Below, one piece after another: positions 1 through 10,385 of a DNA stretch of 48,047 nt. Source of the stretch: Bacteroidales bacterium (GTDB taxonomy: Bacteria > Bacteroidota > Bacteroidia > Bacteroidales > WCHB1-69); contig JAGBPS010000043.1 in NCBI GenBank assembly GCA_017633255.1, positions 1-48,047 on the forward strand. Reading direction: 5' to 3'. The number at the start of each line of letters is the position of its first letter. Positions within the stretch are counted from its first letter, which is position 1. Under the pieces are notes generated by a model. The model saw only the letters and a program-made list of their open reading frames with translations. It was not told the DNA's origin and did not search any database. The position numbers and the translations under genes were made by a program.

Positions 1-1
1 C

Positions 2-3000
2 GACTCCCTCCGCTACCTCTCCTCCGACACCTACTATCTCACCACCACCGATGTTAACGCTCCTTTGTGCCAAGCTCACGACACCATATTGGTTGATGAG
101 TATTCCTTTAACTACCTCGCAACCAAATGGGGCAACTGCGTCGATACTGACGACGGCTGGATTGAGCTTGTGATCAGGCAGTTCGAATTCAACAGGGACG
201 GTTCGCCGTATTCGATTATGTGCTGGGATTCGAACCATAGGTTAATAGCCGACGACACGATCCCCGCCCTCAATCCCCCCGACGAATCCGGTGTACCGAA
301 GGGCTACGACACCCTGTTCAACCTCGCCAACGGCTTGTATTACATGACCATCACTGACCGTTTAGGGTGCTATCAAGATAAACAGATTAAAGTCAACGAT
401 CCTATCAACCCCAAGATGACACTCCGCGCCAAGGGTTTCAAAAAGGTCTATGACGGCACCCCTGTCTCGCTCAACGACATCAACAGAATCAACGTCGTGG
501 AATATGACGATAATTGGAAGGTTCCGGAACGGGCTGAATACTATGTTACCAGTGACCAGTGGAGGCAACTCGCCCTCAGGATAGGCGACTCGCTGATAGT
601 GTCTCTTTCGGATCCGAATATGATGATCAAGGATGTCGACAGCGTGAGAAATAAAATTGTAGGTTGGAGTATCAAAGACGCGGAGACGGGTAAAGACAAG
701 ACCTGCCTCTACCACTTCTATCCCATCGACAGCTGTATCGTCATCGTGCCCGCACCACTGACCGTCACCACCAGCTCCGCCGCCAAAGAGTACGATGGCA
801 CGCCGCTGACCAGTACTGATGCGAAAGTCACCGGATTGGTGAACAGCGAAACCGCTACGATTACGGCTAACGGCAGTCAGACGGATGTGGGCACCAGCAA
901 CAACACCTACCATCTCGAATGGGGAACGGCAAAGGAAAGCAACTACACAATATCTGAAAATCTAGGCACGCTCACCATCACCGTAAACGCCCAACCGATA
1001 ACGCTGACCGCAAAGAGCGCTAGCAAAAAATACGACGGCACGACACTGACCAACGACACTGTCATCGCCACTGGTCTGCCCAACGGATTCTACGTAGAAG
1101 CCACCACGAGTGGCAGCCAGACAAATATCGGCACCAGCGCAAACGTAGTGAACAGTTACGTAATCAAGAATGCTGATGGTGAGGACAAGACCGCCTTCTT
1201 CTCCAATATAACCACGGTAGATGGTACGCTGACGGTGGAGCAGACTGAACTTTTCATCACCACCCCATCCGCCACCAAGTCCTACGACGGCACTGCGCTC
1301 ACCGCTGCATTCGACCCCTCCACAGGGGCAGGCAGTATTTCTGGCCTGGCCGCGAATGAAAGCATCACCGTGACTACCACTGGCAGCCAGACAGATGTCG
1401 GCGAAAGCGACAACAGCTACACCATCGACTGGGGTACCACAAATCCCAACAATTACCTCATTCACGACAACCTCGGCACGCTGAAGGTGACCTCCGCCTC
1501 CATAACAGTAACTGCCGACAACAAGAACAAAACCTACGGAGAAGTCGACCCAACCCTCACCGCTACCGTTTCCGGTTCTGTAGAAAGCGATGCCATCGCT
1601 TTCACCCTGTCCCGTGAAGCAGGCGAAGATGCCGGCACTTACACCATCACGGTCACCTTGGGCAGCAACCCGAACTACACAGTGACCGCCATTCCCGGCA
1701 CCTTCACCATCAACAGGAAGGCCGCCACAGTTACCGCTATTGACAACAACAAAACATACGGTTCTGTCGATCCAACCCTCACGGCCACGATCTCCGGTTC
1801 CGTGGGAGGCGATGCCATCGCCTACACCTTATCCCGCGAAACAGGTGAGGATGCTGGCACCTACGCCATCACACCCTCTGGCAATACTGAACAAGGTAAC
1901 TACACGGTGACCTACGTGCCTGGCACGTTCACCATCACACGAGCCTCCGCAACGGTGAAAGCCGATGACAAAGAGAAAATAGCCAACCAACTTGATCCTG
2001 TACTGACCGCTACAGTTAGCGGCCTGCAAAATAACGATGCAGCAAGTGTGATTCACTATACGCTGAACAGAGAGGTGGGTGAAGTGGTCGGCACATACGC
2101 CATCACACCTACGGGTGAACCTGTGCAGGGCAACTACAATGTAACCTATCTGTCTGGCACCTTCACCATCACCCCACAAAACGAAGTAGTGGTGAGAATT
2201 GTCGGTCACAACAACACGGCCGTTTACGACAAAACCGAACATGTCGTGAATGGTTACGACGTTGTTTCTATCAGCAATCCGAATTACACGGCAGCGGACT
2301 TCGACTTCAACGGTACAGCGGAAGCCAAAAGGACGAATACCGACACCACCTATATGGGACTGGCGGCAAACCTATTCATCAACAATAATTCGAATTATAC
2401 GGTGACTTTCCTCGTAACGGACGGCTACCAGGCCATCACCCCGGCACCCGCCTCTGTAGTTGCAAACAATAACAGCAAAACTTACGGTGAAGCCGACCCA
2501 ACCCTCTCCGCCACCGTTTCCGGTACCGTGGAAGGCGATGCCATCGCCTTCACCCTCTTCCGCACTGCTGGCGAGAATGCCGGCACTTACCCCATCACGG
2601 TAACGCTGGGCAGCAACCCCAACTACGAGGTTACAACCACTAATGGCACCTTCACCATCAACAAGAAGGCTGCCACGGTCGCTGCCATTGACAACAGCAA
2701 AATCTACGGTGAAGCCGACCCAACCCTCTCCGCCACCGCATCCGGTACCGTGGGAAACGATGTTATCGTTTTCTCATTGTCCCGCGAAGCTGGCGAGAAT
2801 GCCGGCACTTACCCCATCACGGTAACGCTAGGCAGCAACCCCAACTACGAGGTAACAACCACCGATGGCACCTTCACCATCAACAAGAAGGCTGCCACGG
2901 TCACTGCCATTGACAACAGCAAAACCTACGGCTCCGCCGACCCAACCCTCACTGCAACTGTAACTGGTTTCGTGGGGAGCGATGTTATCGATTTCTCCTT

Positions 3001-6000
3001 GTCCCGCGAAGCTGGCGAGAATGCCGGCACATACCCCATCACGGTAACGCTCGGCAACAACCCCAACTACGAGGTAACAGCCTCCAACGCCATCTTCACC
3101 ATCAACAAGAAGACCGCCACCATCAATGCCAATGATGCCAGCAAAACCTACGGTTCCGCTGATCCGACCCTTACCGCCACCATAACCGGTTCCATGGAAA
3201 GCGATGTTATTGATTTCTCCTTGTCCCGCGAAACTGGCGACACCGTCGGCACTTACCCCATCATGGTAAGCTTAGGCAACAATCCCAACTACGAGATAAA
3301 CACCACAAACGGCATCTTCACCATCACGAAGAAAACCGCCACAGTGGTGGCTGACAACCTTGGCAAAACCTACGGCGACACCGATCCAACCCTCACCGCC
3401 ACCGTTACCGGTACCGTGGGGAATGATACCATTGCCTACTCTTTGTCCCGCACCCCCGGCGACACGGTTGGCACCTATCCCATTACCGTGACCCTGGGCA
3501 GCACCCCCAACTACGAAGTGACCTCCACCAACGGCATCTTCACCATCAACAAAAAGGCCGCCACCGTAGTTGCTGACAGTCTTGGCAAGACCTACGGTGA
3601 AACCGACCCAACCCTCACCGCCACTGTTACAGGCTCCATAGGAAACGATACCATCGCCTACTCCTTGTCCCGTGCTGCCGGCGAGAACGCTGGCTTCTAT
3701 ACCATCACCGTGACATTGGGCAACAACCCCAATTACGAGGTGACAGCAACCAACGGTATCTTCTTCATCGATAAAAAAATTGCCCAAGTGACGGCTAACA
3801 ACAGCAGCAAAATCTACGGTGAAGCTGATCCGGAATTCACCGCAACAGTGACCGATACCCTAGCAGGTGATACCCTCAACTACACCTTAGTCCGCTCGGA
3901 CGGCGAGAATGTCGGTTCCTACTCCATCACGGTGAACTTAGGCACCAACCCGAACTATGAGGTGATTAGGAGCAATGGTGTTTTCACCATCGAGAAGAAA
4001 GCAGTCTCAGTAACTGCTAGCGACAAGAGCAAGATTTACGGCTCCACCGATCCCGAGCTCTCTGCCACCGTCACTGGTTCCTTAGGAAACGATGTTATCA
4101 ATTACACCCTGTCCCGCGCCGCAGGTGAGAATGTCGGCACATATCCCATCACCGTGACGCCGGGCAGCAATCCGAACTACGAGGTGACCACCACATCTGG
4201 CACTTTCACCATCAACAAGAAAGCCGCCATGGTGGTGGCTACCAACAAGAACAAATACTACGGCACTGCAGATCCTGCTCTCACTGCCACCGTAACGGGT
4301 ACCGTTGGCAACGATGCCCTCAACTACACGCTTGCCCGTGAAGCTGGCGAAAATGTCGGCTTGTATCCCATTATCGCCACCCTCGGCGACAACCCGAACT
4401 ATGAGGTGGCAACCACCTCGGGCACCTTCACCATCTACCCGGCTACTGCTATGGTGATGGCCGATAACAAGGAGAAAGTGCATAGCGCGCCCGATCCGCA
4501 ATGGACCGCCACCGTTACCGGTCTGAAGAATGGCGATTCCGAAAGTGTGATTACATACACCATTTCCCGTGATACTGGTGAGGTTGTTGGTACTTACGCC
4601 ATCACGCCCTCCGGCGCAACCAAGCAGGGCAACTACAACGTTACCTATATACCCGGCACGCTGACCATTGTAAACGACACCCTCATCATCACCGGTACCT
4701 TGGCCAACCTTACGGTATATGGTTGTAGCGGAGCTGACGCCACTCCTTATACGACGGTGGCAGAACTCGAGGCCGCCGGTCTGACCATTCAAGGCGACTG
4801 CCAGGCTGGCAACGTCTTCCACGTGTCCTACAACGACCTGAACATTGGAAGCGACTGCCCTACCGTGACAAGAACCTACACCATCTCTGACGATTGCAGT
4901 CACAGCGTGACGACAAGCCAGATCATTTATTTCACCCACAACGAAGCGCCTCACGAAATCAACGGTCCCGTGCCTACTTCTTCCGAGGTACATTGCTACT
5001 TGAGTGAAACCAATCCGCCACACGAGAACCTCCTCAATGTCGCGATGCCTACCGTGGTGGATACCTGCGGAAATGTGCTGGATTTCGACACCCCCACATT
5101 AAGCAACAACTACGATACGACCACCTGCTCCGGTGATTTCATCTACCACTATACCTATACAGACTGCGCAGGCAAGGTGTTCCAATGGAATTATACTTAT
5201 CATGTCTTGCCGCCAACTTTAAGTTTCACTGCTCCCGACAACATTGCAGTCTGCCGCAATTCTGACGACAGCTACACCATCACGCCTGATGTGACAGGAA
5301 CAGTGCAGAATGTATCGGCTACATGTTCTACTCTTGACACCACCTATTCAGATGCTGCGCCCGTTCAAAATCAAGACGGCACACTGACCATTGTCAGAAC
5401 ATGGACGGTAAGCGACACTTGCCAGAATACCATTCAGAAACAGCAGGTCATCACCGTGAACCCTCTGCCGTCACTCACGGTCACTCCCGTCTCCCAGGAG
5501 ATTACTTTCGGCGATAATATTACGCCTGTGGTGATTGGCAATTCCTACTCCACCATCACCTTGTCGGCACTGCCTGCAGGTTTGACATACAATTCCAACG
5601 CACAAACCATTTCAGGTACACCTGCCGCTGCCGGCAACTTCACCATCACCGCTACGGCAAGCAGCAACCTGACTCCCAACTGCGGAACCGCAGAGCAGGA
5701 AATTTCCATCAAAGTCAATCCAAAAACACTGACCATTACGGCTCTCAATCAAACCTACGTTCATAATGGCAATCCCCAGGGTGAAGACAATACCACCTAC
5801 ACCAATGCTGCGGATATTGCTTCCAAGATTAGTGTCTCCGGGCTAGTGGGCAGCGACCAGCTGACCAGCATCACCCTCGACGGTCAAGAGACACATGTTG
5901 GCATTTACCCCAACACGATTGTACCCAGTGCAGCGGTAGTTGGTAATTATACGAACAATTATGACATCTCGTATGTAAGTGGAACGCTGACGATAACTGA

Positions 6001-9000
6001 AGCTTCCCTTACCGTCACTGGCACATTGGAGAATCTTACAGTGAGTGGCTGTACCGCAACGGATGCTCCCGAAGCATTCACAACCGTGGCACAACTCGAA
6101 GCTGCGGGTCTAACCATCCAAGGCAACTGTACCGTCGGCAACGGCTTGCAAGTATCCAGCAATGACGTAAGCACAGGCACTTGCCCAACTGTAACAAGAA
6201 CTTACACCATTGCGGACGATTGCGGCCACAGTGTGACGACAAGCCAGACCATATATATCACCCATAATGAAGCGCCTCAAGAAATGAACGGACCTGTGCC
6301 CACTTCCTCTGAGGTACATTGCTATGTAAGTGACGTCATTCCCCCGCATGAGAACACCAATATCATAATGCCAACCGTGGTGGATTCCTGCGGCAATGTG
6401 CTGAATTTCGGCACACCTACGGTGAACAACAACTACATTTCAACCACCTGTTCTGGCGATTTTACCTATAATTACACATACACAGACTGCGCAGGCAAGG
6501 TATTCCAATGGAATTATACTTATCATGTCTTGCCGCCAACTTTAAGTTTCACTGCTCCTGATAACATTGCTGTCTGCCGCAATACCGATGGCAGCTACAC
6601 CATCACGCCCAACGTAACAGGTACTGTAAGTAATGTGTCCGTCACATGTTCCACCGTTGATACCTCCTATTCCGATGCAGCACCCGTTCAAAATCAAGAC
6701 GGCTCGATGACCATTATCAGAACATGGACAGTGAAAGACACCTGCCAGAATGCCACACAGAAACAGCAGGTCATCACCGTGAACCCTCTGCCGTCACTCA
6801 CGGTCACTCCCGTCTCCCAGGAGATTACTTACGGCGACAATATCACGCCCGTGTTGATTGGCAACTCCTACTCCACTATCACCTTGTCGGCATTGCCTGC
6901 AGGATTGACTTACAATTCCAACACACAAACCATTTCAGGCACACCTGCCGCTGTCGGCAACTTCACCATCACCGCTACGGCAAGTAGCAACCAGATTCCT
7001 GGCTGCGGAACCAAGGAGCAGGATATTTCCATCAAAGTCAATCCAAAGACACTGACCATTACGGCTCTCAATCAAACATACGTTCATGATGGTAATCCTC
7101 ATGGTGAAAACAACATCACCTACACCAATGCCGCGGATATTGCTTCCAAGATTAGTGTCTCCGGGCTAGTGGGCAACGACCAACTGACCAGCATCACCCT
7201 CGACGGTCAAGAGATACATATTGGTGTTTACCCCAACACGATTGTACCCAGCGCAGCGATAGTTGGTAATTCTACGAATAACTATGACATCTCGTATGTG
7301 AATGGTACGCTGACCATTGGTTTAGAACCTGTGGAAGTCACCATCACTGGCAGCACCGCCATGATAACCTATGATGGCAACGGGCACACCGTGACAGGCT
7401 ACACCATGAGCATTCCCGCAGGCGTAAGCTTGACAGAGAACGACATCATCGGTCCAACAACTGCAATCGCCCAAGGTACCAATGTGAAGACTGAGAACGA
7501 TAGCAGATACCTGATGGGGTTGACAGCTGAACAGTTTAGTTCAATCAATCCGAACTATGCTGTGACTTTTGTCGTGAATGACGGTTGGTTGGACATAACA
7601 CCGCGAAGTGTAACGCTAACAAGTGCCACCGACCAAAAAGTCTATGATGGTACATCCCTAACTAACAGCAACGTTACAGTAAGCGGAGAAGGATTTGTGG
7701 AAGGCGAAGGTGCAAATTATGTTGTGACGGGTAGCCAAATGTTAGTTGGCAGCAGCGAAAACAGTTTTAGCTACACGATGAATAGTAACACAATAGCTTC
7801 CAACTACGATATCAGCACAATTAATGGTGTGCTGACTGTGACCGATGGTACGGACCCCGGTAATCCTAATCCCGTGAATGATAGACTGGTAGTTACGAAA
7901 GATGTGGTTTCAGTTCCAGAAAATGGAGAGAAGTTCAAACGAGGCGAAGAGGTAATCTTCTCCATCACGGCAACCAATATCTATGATGAACCTAAGACAA
8001 TAACCCTTTCAGAGATTGCGGGTGTTACCCTTGCACAGAGAACGTTTATGAATGTTCCTGCAGGTGAAACAATCACCACTACTGCAACCTATACCATCAC
8101 CGCAGCTGACGTTCTAAGAAACCACTTTACCAATACGGTAACGGCTAGCGTTGGAAACCTGATAAAGTTCGCCGAAGCAACGGTGGAGACAGTCTTGGCA
8201 CCAACAATTGTCATCACTTCTGGCGACAAAGACTTCCACTATGATGGCTTCGCCCATTCATACCCAAGTTACAAGATAGAATATGATGGCGTTAACATGG
8301 CTCATTTGGCAGATGATAGTACCAGATTCATACTGCCTTATGGTGATACGCTTTCTGTGATCAATCCGCCAAGTATTACCTATATCTCAGACAACACATT
8401 GCAAAACAACAGCTTTGCATATACGCTGGATCATGAAAACAACTACGATCTTTCTAGGGTGACTCTCGTTTTCGGTACGATCAGCATTAGCCCCAATCCC
8501 AATGTCATTACCATTACTGCTGGCAGCTCGCAAAAACCATACGATGGCACGCCATTGGTTGACAGCAGTTACACCTACACCCCGGCCGATGTCCTCGCTC
8601 CTGGCGACACTTTAGTGGTTCAGATTGAAGGTAGCATCACCGAGATAGGCCAAACCGACAATGTAGTGGTAGGCTACACTGTTTACCGTAACGAAAACTA
8701 TAACGGCACGAGGACACGCAATGGATTGCGTTCAATACCTGCCGGCTATACCATGGATGTGACCAACTGTTACACTTTCAATAATGAAATGGTAAACGGC
8801 ACACTGACCATCCTTTGTGATCCTATCACCCTGGCAAACTCCACATTCACTTGTCCCGAGAATATCAACGACACCATCCGTCATGGCGGCTGCAATCTGG
8901 TAATTACCGATATTGGCACACCAAACTTCACCACCACCTCAAGCGTTCCGATGTCTGAAATTACCATCAGCAACAACGCTCCCGCCGATAACATTTATCC

Positions 9001-9709
9001 TGCTGGCGAAACTGTGGTGACCTGGGTGGCCAAGGGTATGTGCAATGACAGTATCATCTGCGAACAGATTATCAAAATCAACTTCATGACCTGTCCCGAC
9101 GCTGTTGACTACGAAGATACCATCTACCCGTCAGTACGTTTGGGCAGTGGTTGCAAGTGCTGGATGACCAAGAACTTGAAATCAACCCAATATAGTGATG
9201 GACGTAGCATCAACAATGTGATGGATTATTACTCTGAAACCCACCCCAACACAACTGAGAATGTAAACATCTTTGGACATCTCTACGACTGGTATGCGGC
9301 TGCCGATACTCAGAGATATGGTTCTGTAGATTCTGTAGAGCGTGCCTACACGCTAGGACACCATATCCAAGGCATCTGTCCCGAGGGTTGGTATCTGCCC
9401 ACAGATGAAGATTTTGAGGACTTGAACGCCTATACTACCTCCGAACTCAGATCTACCAATTACTGGATCAATGCGAATGGAGTAGTTAATGTCAATTCCA
9501 CTGGTTTCAATGCAGTACCATCTGGTATGTATAACTGTTCAACAGGCAGGTATGAGAATGTCATGGGTAATGCCTTTTATTGGAGTTGTCATCCTGTTTA
9601 TGACATGGCAACGGGTGCAATGATAGACTACGTATGCAATAAGATACTTTCGTCGCAATCCGCACGTTGCAACGGCTTCAGCGTCAGATGCATTTTAGAG
9701 GAAAACTAA
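2..9709 (+). CDS. Giant repeat-rich surface protein with C-terminal FISUMP domain (5' partial)
   Basis: The frame is open to the left edge; the TTG at 65 is internal, so the gene starts outside the window. About 3,230 residues are visible. Counting from codon 65, the order is: a SprB-like repeat (~25-115, ending in a DRLGC motif); three YDGT-type repeats (~235-478); three 74-residue MBG-type YGxxDP repeats; a divergent spacer; ten more MBG repeats (to ~1537); two tandem copies of a ~441-residue block with HYR-like, Ig-like and MBG-like parts (~1544-2418); more YDGT domains; a DUF11-like domain (~2605-2715); and a FISUMP domain (~3015-3214) with CWMTKNL, GICPEGWYLPT and FSVRC motifs. Such proteins are usually exported adhesins or stalks. 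No T9SS tail is present. The first enzyme-like feature is absent, so an adhesive or structural role is inference. Confidence 0.9.
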   Translation, partial: DSLRYLSSDTYYLTTTDVNAPLCQAHDTILVDEYSFNYLATKWGNCVDTDDGWIELVIRQFEFNRDGSPYSIMCWDSNHRLIADDTIPALNPPDESGVPKGYDTLFNLANGLYYMTITDRLGCYQDKQIKVNDPINPKMTLRAKGFKKVYDGTPVSLNDINRINVVEYDDNWKVPERAEYYVTSDQWRQLALRIGDSLIVSLSDPNMMIKDVDSVRNKIVGWSIKDAETGKDKTCLYHFYPIDSCIVIVPAPLTVTTSSAAKEYDGTPLTSTDAKVTGLVNSETATITANGSQTDVGTSNNTYHLEWGTAKESNYTISENLGTLTITVNAQPITLTAKSASKKYDGTTLTNDTVIATGLPNGFYVEATTSGSQTNIGTSANVVNSYVIKNADGEDKTAFFSNITTVDGTLTVEQTELFITTPSATKSYDGTALTAAFDPSTGAGSISGLAANESITVTTTGSQTDVGESDNSYTIDWGTTNPNNYLIHDNLGTLKVTSASITVTADNKNKTYGEVDPTLTATVSGSVESDAIAFTLSREAGEDAGTYTITVTLGSNPNYTVTAIPGTFTINRKAATVTAIDNNKTYGSVDPTLTATISGSVGGDAIAYTLSRETGEDAGTYAITPSGNTEQGNYTVTYVPGTFTITRASATVKADDKEKIANQLDPVLTATVSGLQNNDAASVIHYTLNREVGEVVGTYAITPTGEPVQGNYNVTYLSGTFTITPQNEVVVRIVGHNNTAVYDKTEHVVNGYDVVSISNPNYTAADFDFNGTAEAKRTNTDTTYMGLAANLFINNNSNYTVTFLVTDGYQAITPAPASVVANNNSKTYGEADPTLSATVSGTVEGDAIAFTLFRTAGENAGTYPITVTLGSNPNYEVTTTNGTFTINKKAATVAAIDNSKIYGEADPTLSATASGTVGNDVIVFSLSREAGENAGTYPITVTLGSNPNYEVTTTDGTFTINKKAATVTAIDNSKTYGSADPTLTATVTGFVGSDVIDFSLSREAGENAGTYPITVTLGNNPNYEVTASNAIFTINKKTATINANDASKTYGSADPTLTATITGSMESDVIDFSLSRETGDTVGTYPIMVSLGNNPNYEINTTNGIFTITKKTATVVADNLGKTYGDTDPTLTATVTGTVGNDTIAYSLSRTPGDTVGTYPITVTLGSTPNYEVTSTNGIFTINKKAATVVADSLGKTYGETDPTLTATVTGSIGNDTIAYSLSRAAGENAGFYTITVTLGNNPNYEVTATNGIFFIDKKIAQVTANNSSKIYGEADPEFTATVTDTLAGDTLNYTLVRSDGENVGSYSITVNLGTNPNYEVIRSNGVFTIEKKAVSVTASDKSKIYGSTDPELSATVTGSLGNDVINYTLSRAAGENVGTYPITVTPGSNPNYEVTTTSGTFTINKKAAMVVATNKNKYYGTADPALTATVTGTVGNDALNYTLAREAGENVGLYPIIATLGDNPNYEVATTSGTFTIYPATAMVMADNKEKVHSAPDPQWTATVTGLKNGDSESVITYTISRDTGEVVGTYAITPSGATKQGNYNVTYIPGTLTIVNDTLIITGTLANLTVYGCSGADATPYTTVAELEAAGLTIQGDCQAGNVFHVSYNDLNIGSDCPTVTRTYTISDDCSHSVTTSQIIYFTHNEAPHEINGPVPTSSEVHCYLSETNPPHENLLNVAMPTVVDTCGNVLDFDTPTLSNNYDTTTCSGDFIYHYTYTDCAGKVFQWNYTYHVLPPTLSFTAPDNIAVCRNSDDSYTITPDVTGTVQNVSATCSTLDTTYSDAAPVQNQDGTLTIVRTWTVSDTCQNTIQKQQVITVNPLPSLTVTPVSQEITFGDNITPVVIGNSYSTITLSALPAGLTYNSNAQTISGTPAAAGNFTITATASSNLTPNCGTAEQEISIKVNPKTLTITALNQTYVHNGNPQGEDNTTYTNAADIASKISVSGLVGSDQLTSITLDGQETHVGIYPNTIVPSAAVVGNYTNNYDISYVSGTLTITEASLTVTGTLENLTVSGCTATDAPEAFTTVAQLEAAGLTIQGNCTVGNGLQVSSNDVSTGTCPTVTRTYTIADDCGHSVTTSQTIYITHNEAPQEMNGPVPTSSEVHCYVSDVIPPHENTNIIMPTVVDSCGNVLNFGTPTVNNNYISTTCSGDFTYNYTYTDCAGKVFQWNYTYHVLPPTLSFTAPDNIAVCRNTDGSYTITPNVTGTVSNVSVTCSTVDTSYSDAAPVQNQDGSMTIIRTWTVKDTCQNATQKQQVITVNPLPSLTVTPVSQEITYGDNITPVLIGNSYSTITLSALPAGLTYNSNTQTISGTPAAVGNFTITATASSNQIPGCGTKEQDISIKVNPKTLTITALNQTYVHDGNPHGENNITYTNAADIASKISVSGLVGNDQLTSITLDGQEIHIGVYPNTIVPSAAIVGNSTNNYDISYVNGTLTIGLEPVEVTITGSTAMITYDGNGHTVTGYTMSIPAGVSLTENDIIGPTTAIAQGTNVKTENDSRYLMGLTAEQFSSINPNYAVTFVVNDGWLDITPRSVTLTSATDQKVYDGTSLTNSNVTVSGEGFVEGEGANYVVTGSQMLVGSSENSFSYTMNSNTIASNYDISTINGVLTVTDGTDPGNPNPVNDRLVVTKDVVSVPENGEKFKRGEEVIFSITATNIYDEPKTITLSEIAGVTLAQRTFMNVPAGETITTTATYTITAADVLRNHFTNTVTASVGNLIKFAEATVETVLAPTIVITSGDKDFHYDGFAHSYPSYKIEYDGVNMAHLADDSTRFILPYGDTLSVINPPSITYISDNTLQNNSFAYTLDHENNYDLSRVTLVFGTISISPNPNVITITAGSSQKPYDGTPLVDSSYTYTPADVLAPGDTLVVQIEGSITEIGQTDNVVVGYTVYRNENYNGTRTRNGLRSIPAGYTMDVTNCYTFNNEMVNGTLTILCDPITLANSTFTCPENINDTIRHGGCNLVITDIGTPNFTTTSSVPMSEITISNNAPADNIYPAGETVVTWVAKGMCNDSIICEQIIKINFMTCPDAVDYEDTIYPSVRLGSGCKCWMTKNLKSTQYSDGRSINNVMDYYSETHPNTTENVNIFGHLYDWYAAADTQRYGSVDSVERAYTLGHHIQGICPEGWYLPTDEDFEDLNAYTTSELRSTNYWINANGVVNVNSTGFNAVPSGMYNCSTGRYENVMGNAFYWSCHPVYDMATGAMIDYVCNKILSSQSARCNGFSVRCILEEN
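1501..4675 (+). repeat. Thirteen MBG-type 222-bp tandem coding repeats
   Basis: Each unit encodes about 74 residues: a KTYGxxDPTLTATVxG start, an LSREAGExxGTYxITVTLG core, a NPNYEV motif and a GTFTINKK end. Adjacent boundaries at 2669 and 2891 are exactly 222 bases apart. Units 1-3 (1501-2170) are separated from units 4-13 (2452-4675) by one unrelated domain. Units 3 and 13 are longer variants with NNDAASVI-like or NGDSESVI-like insertions, and they close their arrays. This matches the MBG (YGX) repeat family of bacterial surface proteins. Confidence 0.9.
4694..7318 (+). repeat. Tandem duplication of a ~1323-bp coding block
   Basis: Copy 1 runs from 4694 to about 6010 and copy 2 from 6020 to about 7318. 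Matching anchors lie 1323-1326 bases apart; for example the TAPDNIAVCRN segment follows 5218 and 6541. Both copies hold a GTLxNLTV start, a Cys-rich HYR-like part, an Ig-like part (ITPVxIGNSYS) and an MBG-like end (TLTITALNQTYVH). Some stretches are almost identical at DNA level, which suggests recent duplication or gene conversion. Confidence 0.9.
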
Positions 9710-9771
9710 CCCAACTTTATCACTTGCCTGGCATAACTAGGCTGTTTACAGCAGATTTCCGTTATGCTGAT

Positions 9772-10041
9772 TCAGGTTTGGGTAGTACAGATTTTTATTT
9801 CCCGGAATGGGTAGTGACGGTAAAGTAACTTGTCGTAGATGGCGGCGGAGGAGAGGATGGGCTCGCTGCACTGCCGTAGCTCCACCCGCTCGTCCAACGC
9901 ATTGTAAGCCTCAGTGGTCAACAGCTTCTGAGTGGACATGCGGCGCACAATCTCCGTCCAATAGCAGTTCTCGCCTTGGTGGTTCATGCACTCCACGTAG
10001 AGGCCGTACTAGGTCTTTGATAATGGTGCTGAATTTTTCAT
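9772..10041 (-). pseudogene. Broken small gene of unknown family
   Basis: An ATG at 10041 lies 12 bases past the symporter stop and reads MKNSAPLSKT, then a TAG. The same frame then continues openly through YGLYVECMNHQGEN to a stop at 9772, about 78 residues. A shifted frame near the start reads FSTIIKDLV, which looks more natural, so small frameshifts are an alternative to a point nonsense mutation. I do not recognise the family. The position suggests it was once the second gene of a symporter operon. Confidence 0.45.
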
Positions 10042-10053
10042 GTTTTAAATCGC

Positions 10054-10295
10054 TTAATTGACGAGTCCGCTGATAAAGATAACCAAAATTGCCAAGGGAG
10101 CCAAATACCTAATAATAAAGAAAACGGCAGATTTCAAAGGTGCCTTCAACGCACCCTCGTTGGTCACCTCAGCAAAGAACTCGGTCTTGCCTAAACGCCA
10201 GCCCAGGAAGAGGACAATCAACAAGCCTCCCAAAGGCAGCATAATGTTAGCGGTGATGAAATCGAGGAAATCGTTGAATGAGAGGCCCGCAATGG
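10054..10295 (-). pseudogene. C-terminal stump of Na+:neurotransmitter-type (SNF) symporter
   Basis: The last ~80 codons of a membrane transporter remain, ending with TAA at 10054. Visible are a DFLDFITANIMLPLGGLL segment, a hydrophobic helix leading into GWRLGKTEFF, and a final IIRYLAPLAILVIFISGL helix. This is the typical end of bacterial neurotransmitter:sodium symporters, where PLGGLL and RYLAP-like motifs are conserved. Coding sequence runs straight into the IS terminus at 10296. An apparent start further upstream lies inside the IS. The rest of the gene is not on the other side of the IS, so this is a deletion as well as an insertion. Confidence 0.8.
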
Positions 10296-10345
10296 TGTAA
10301 ATAGTAATTGAAAAGTATACCAGGTAATAATCGAAAAGTATACCA
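10296..10345. repeat. IS21 left terminal inverted repeat
   Basis: Fifty bases containing two directly repeated GAAAAGTATACCA sites. It matches the reverse complement of 12799-12849 apart from about three differences near its middle, including one extra base in the right copy. Confidence 0.9.
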
Positions 10346-10385
10346 CAATTAGGTGCTGCAAAAGTACAAAAAGTTTGGTTACACA

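Noticed and set aside
362..5023. Long minus-strand open frames within the plus-strand giant gene
   Set aside because: They are mirror frames of repeats and have no recognisable domains or signals.
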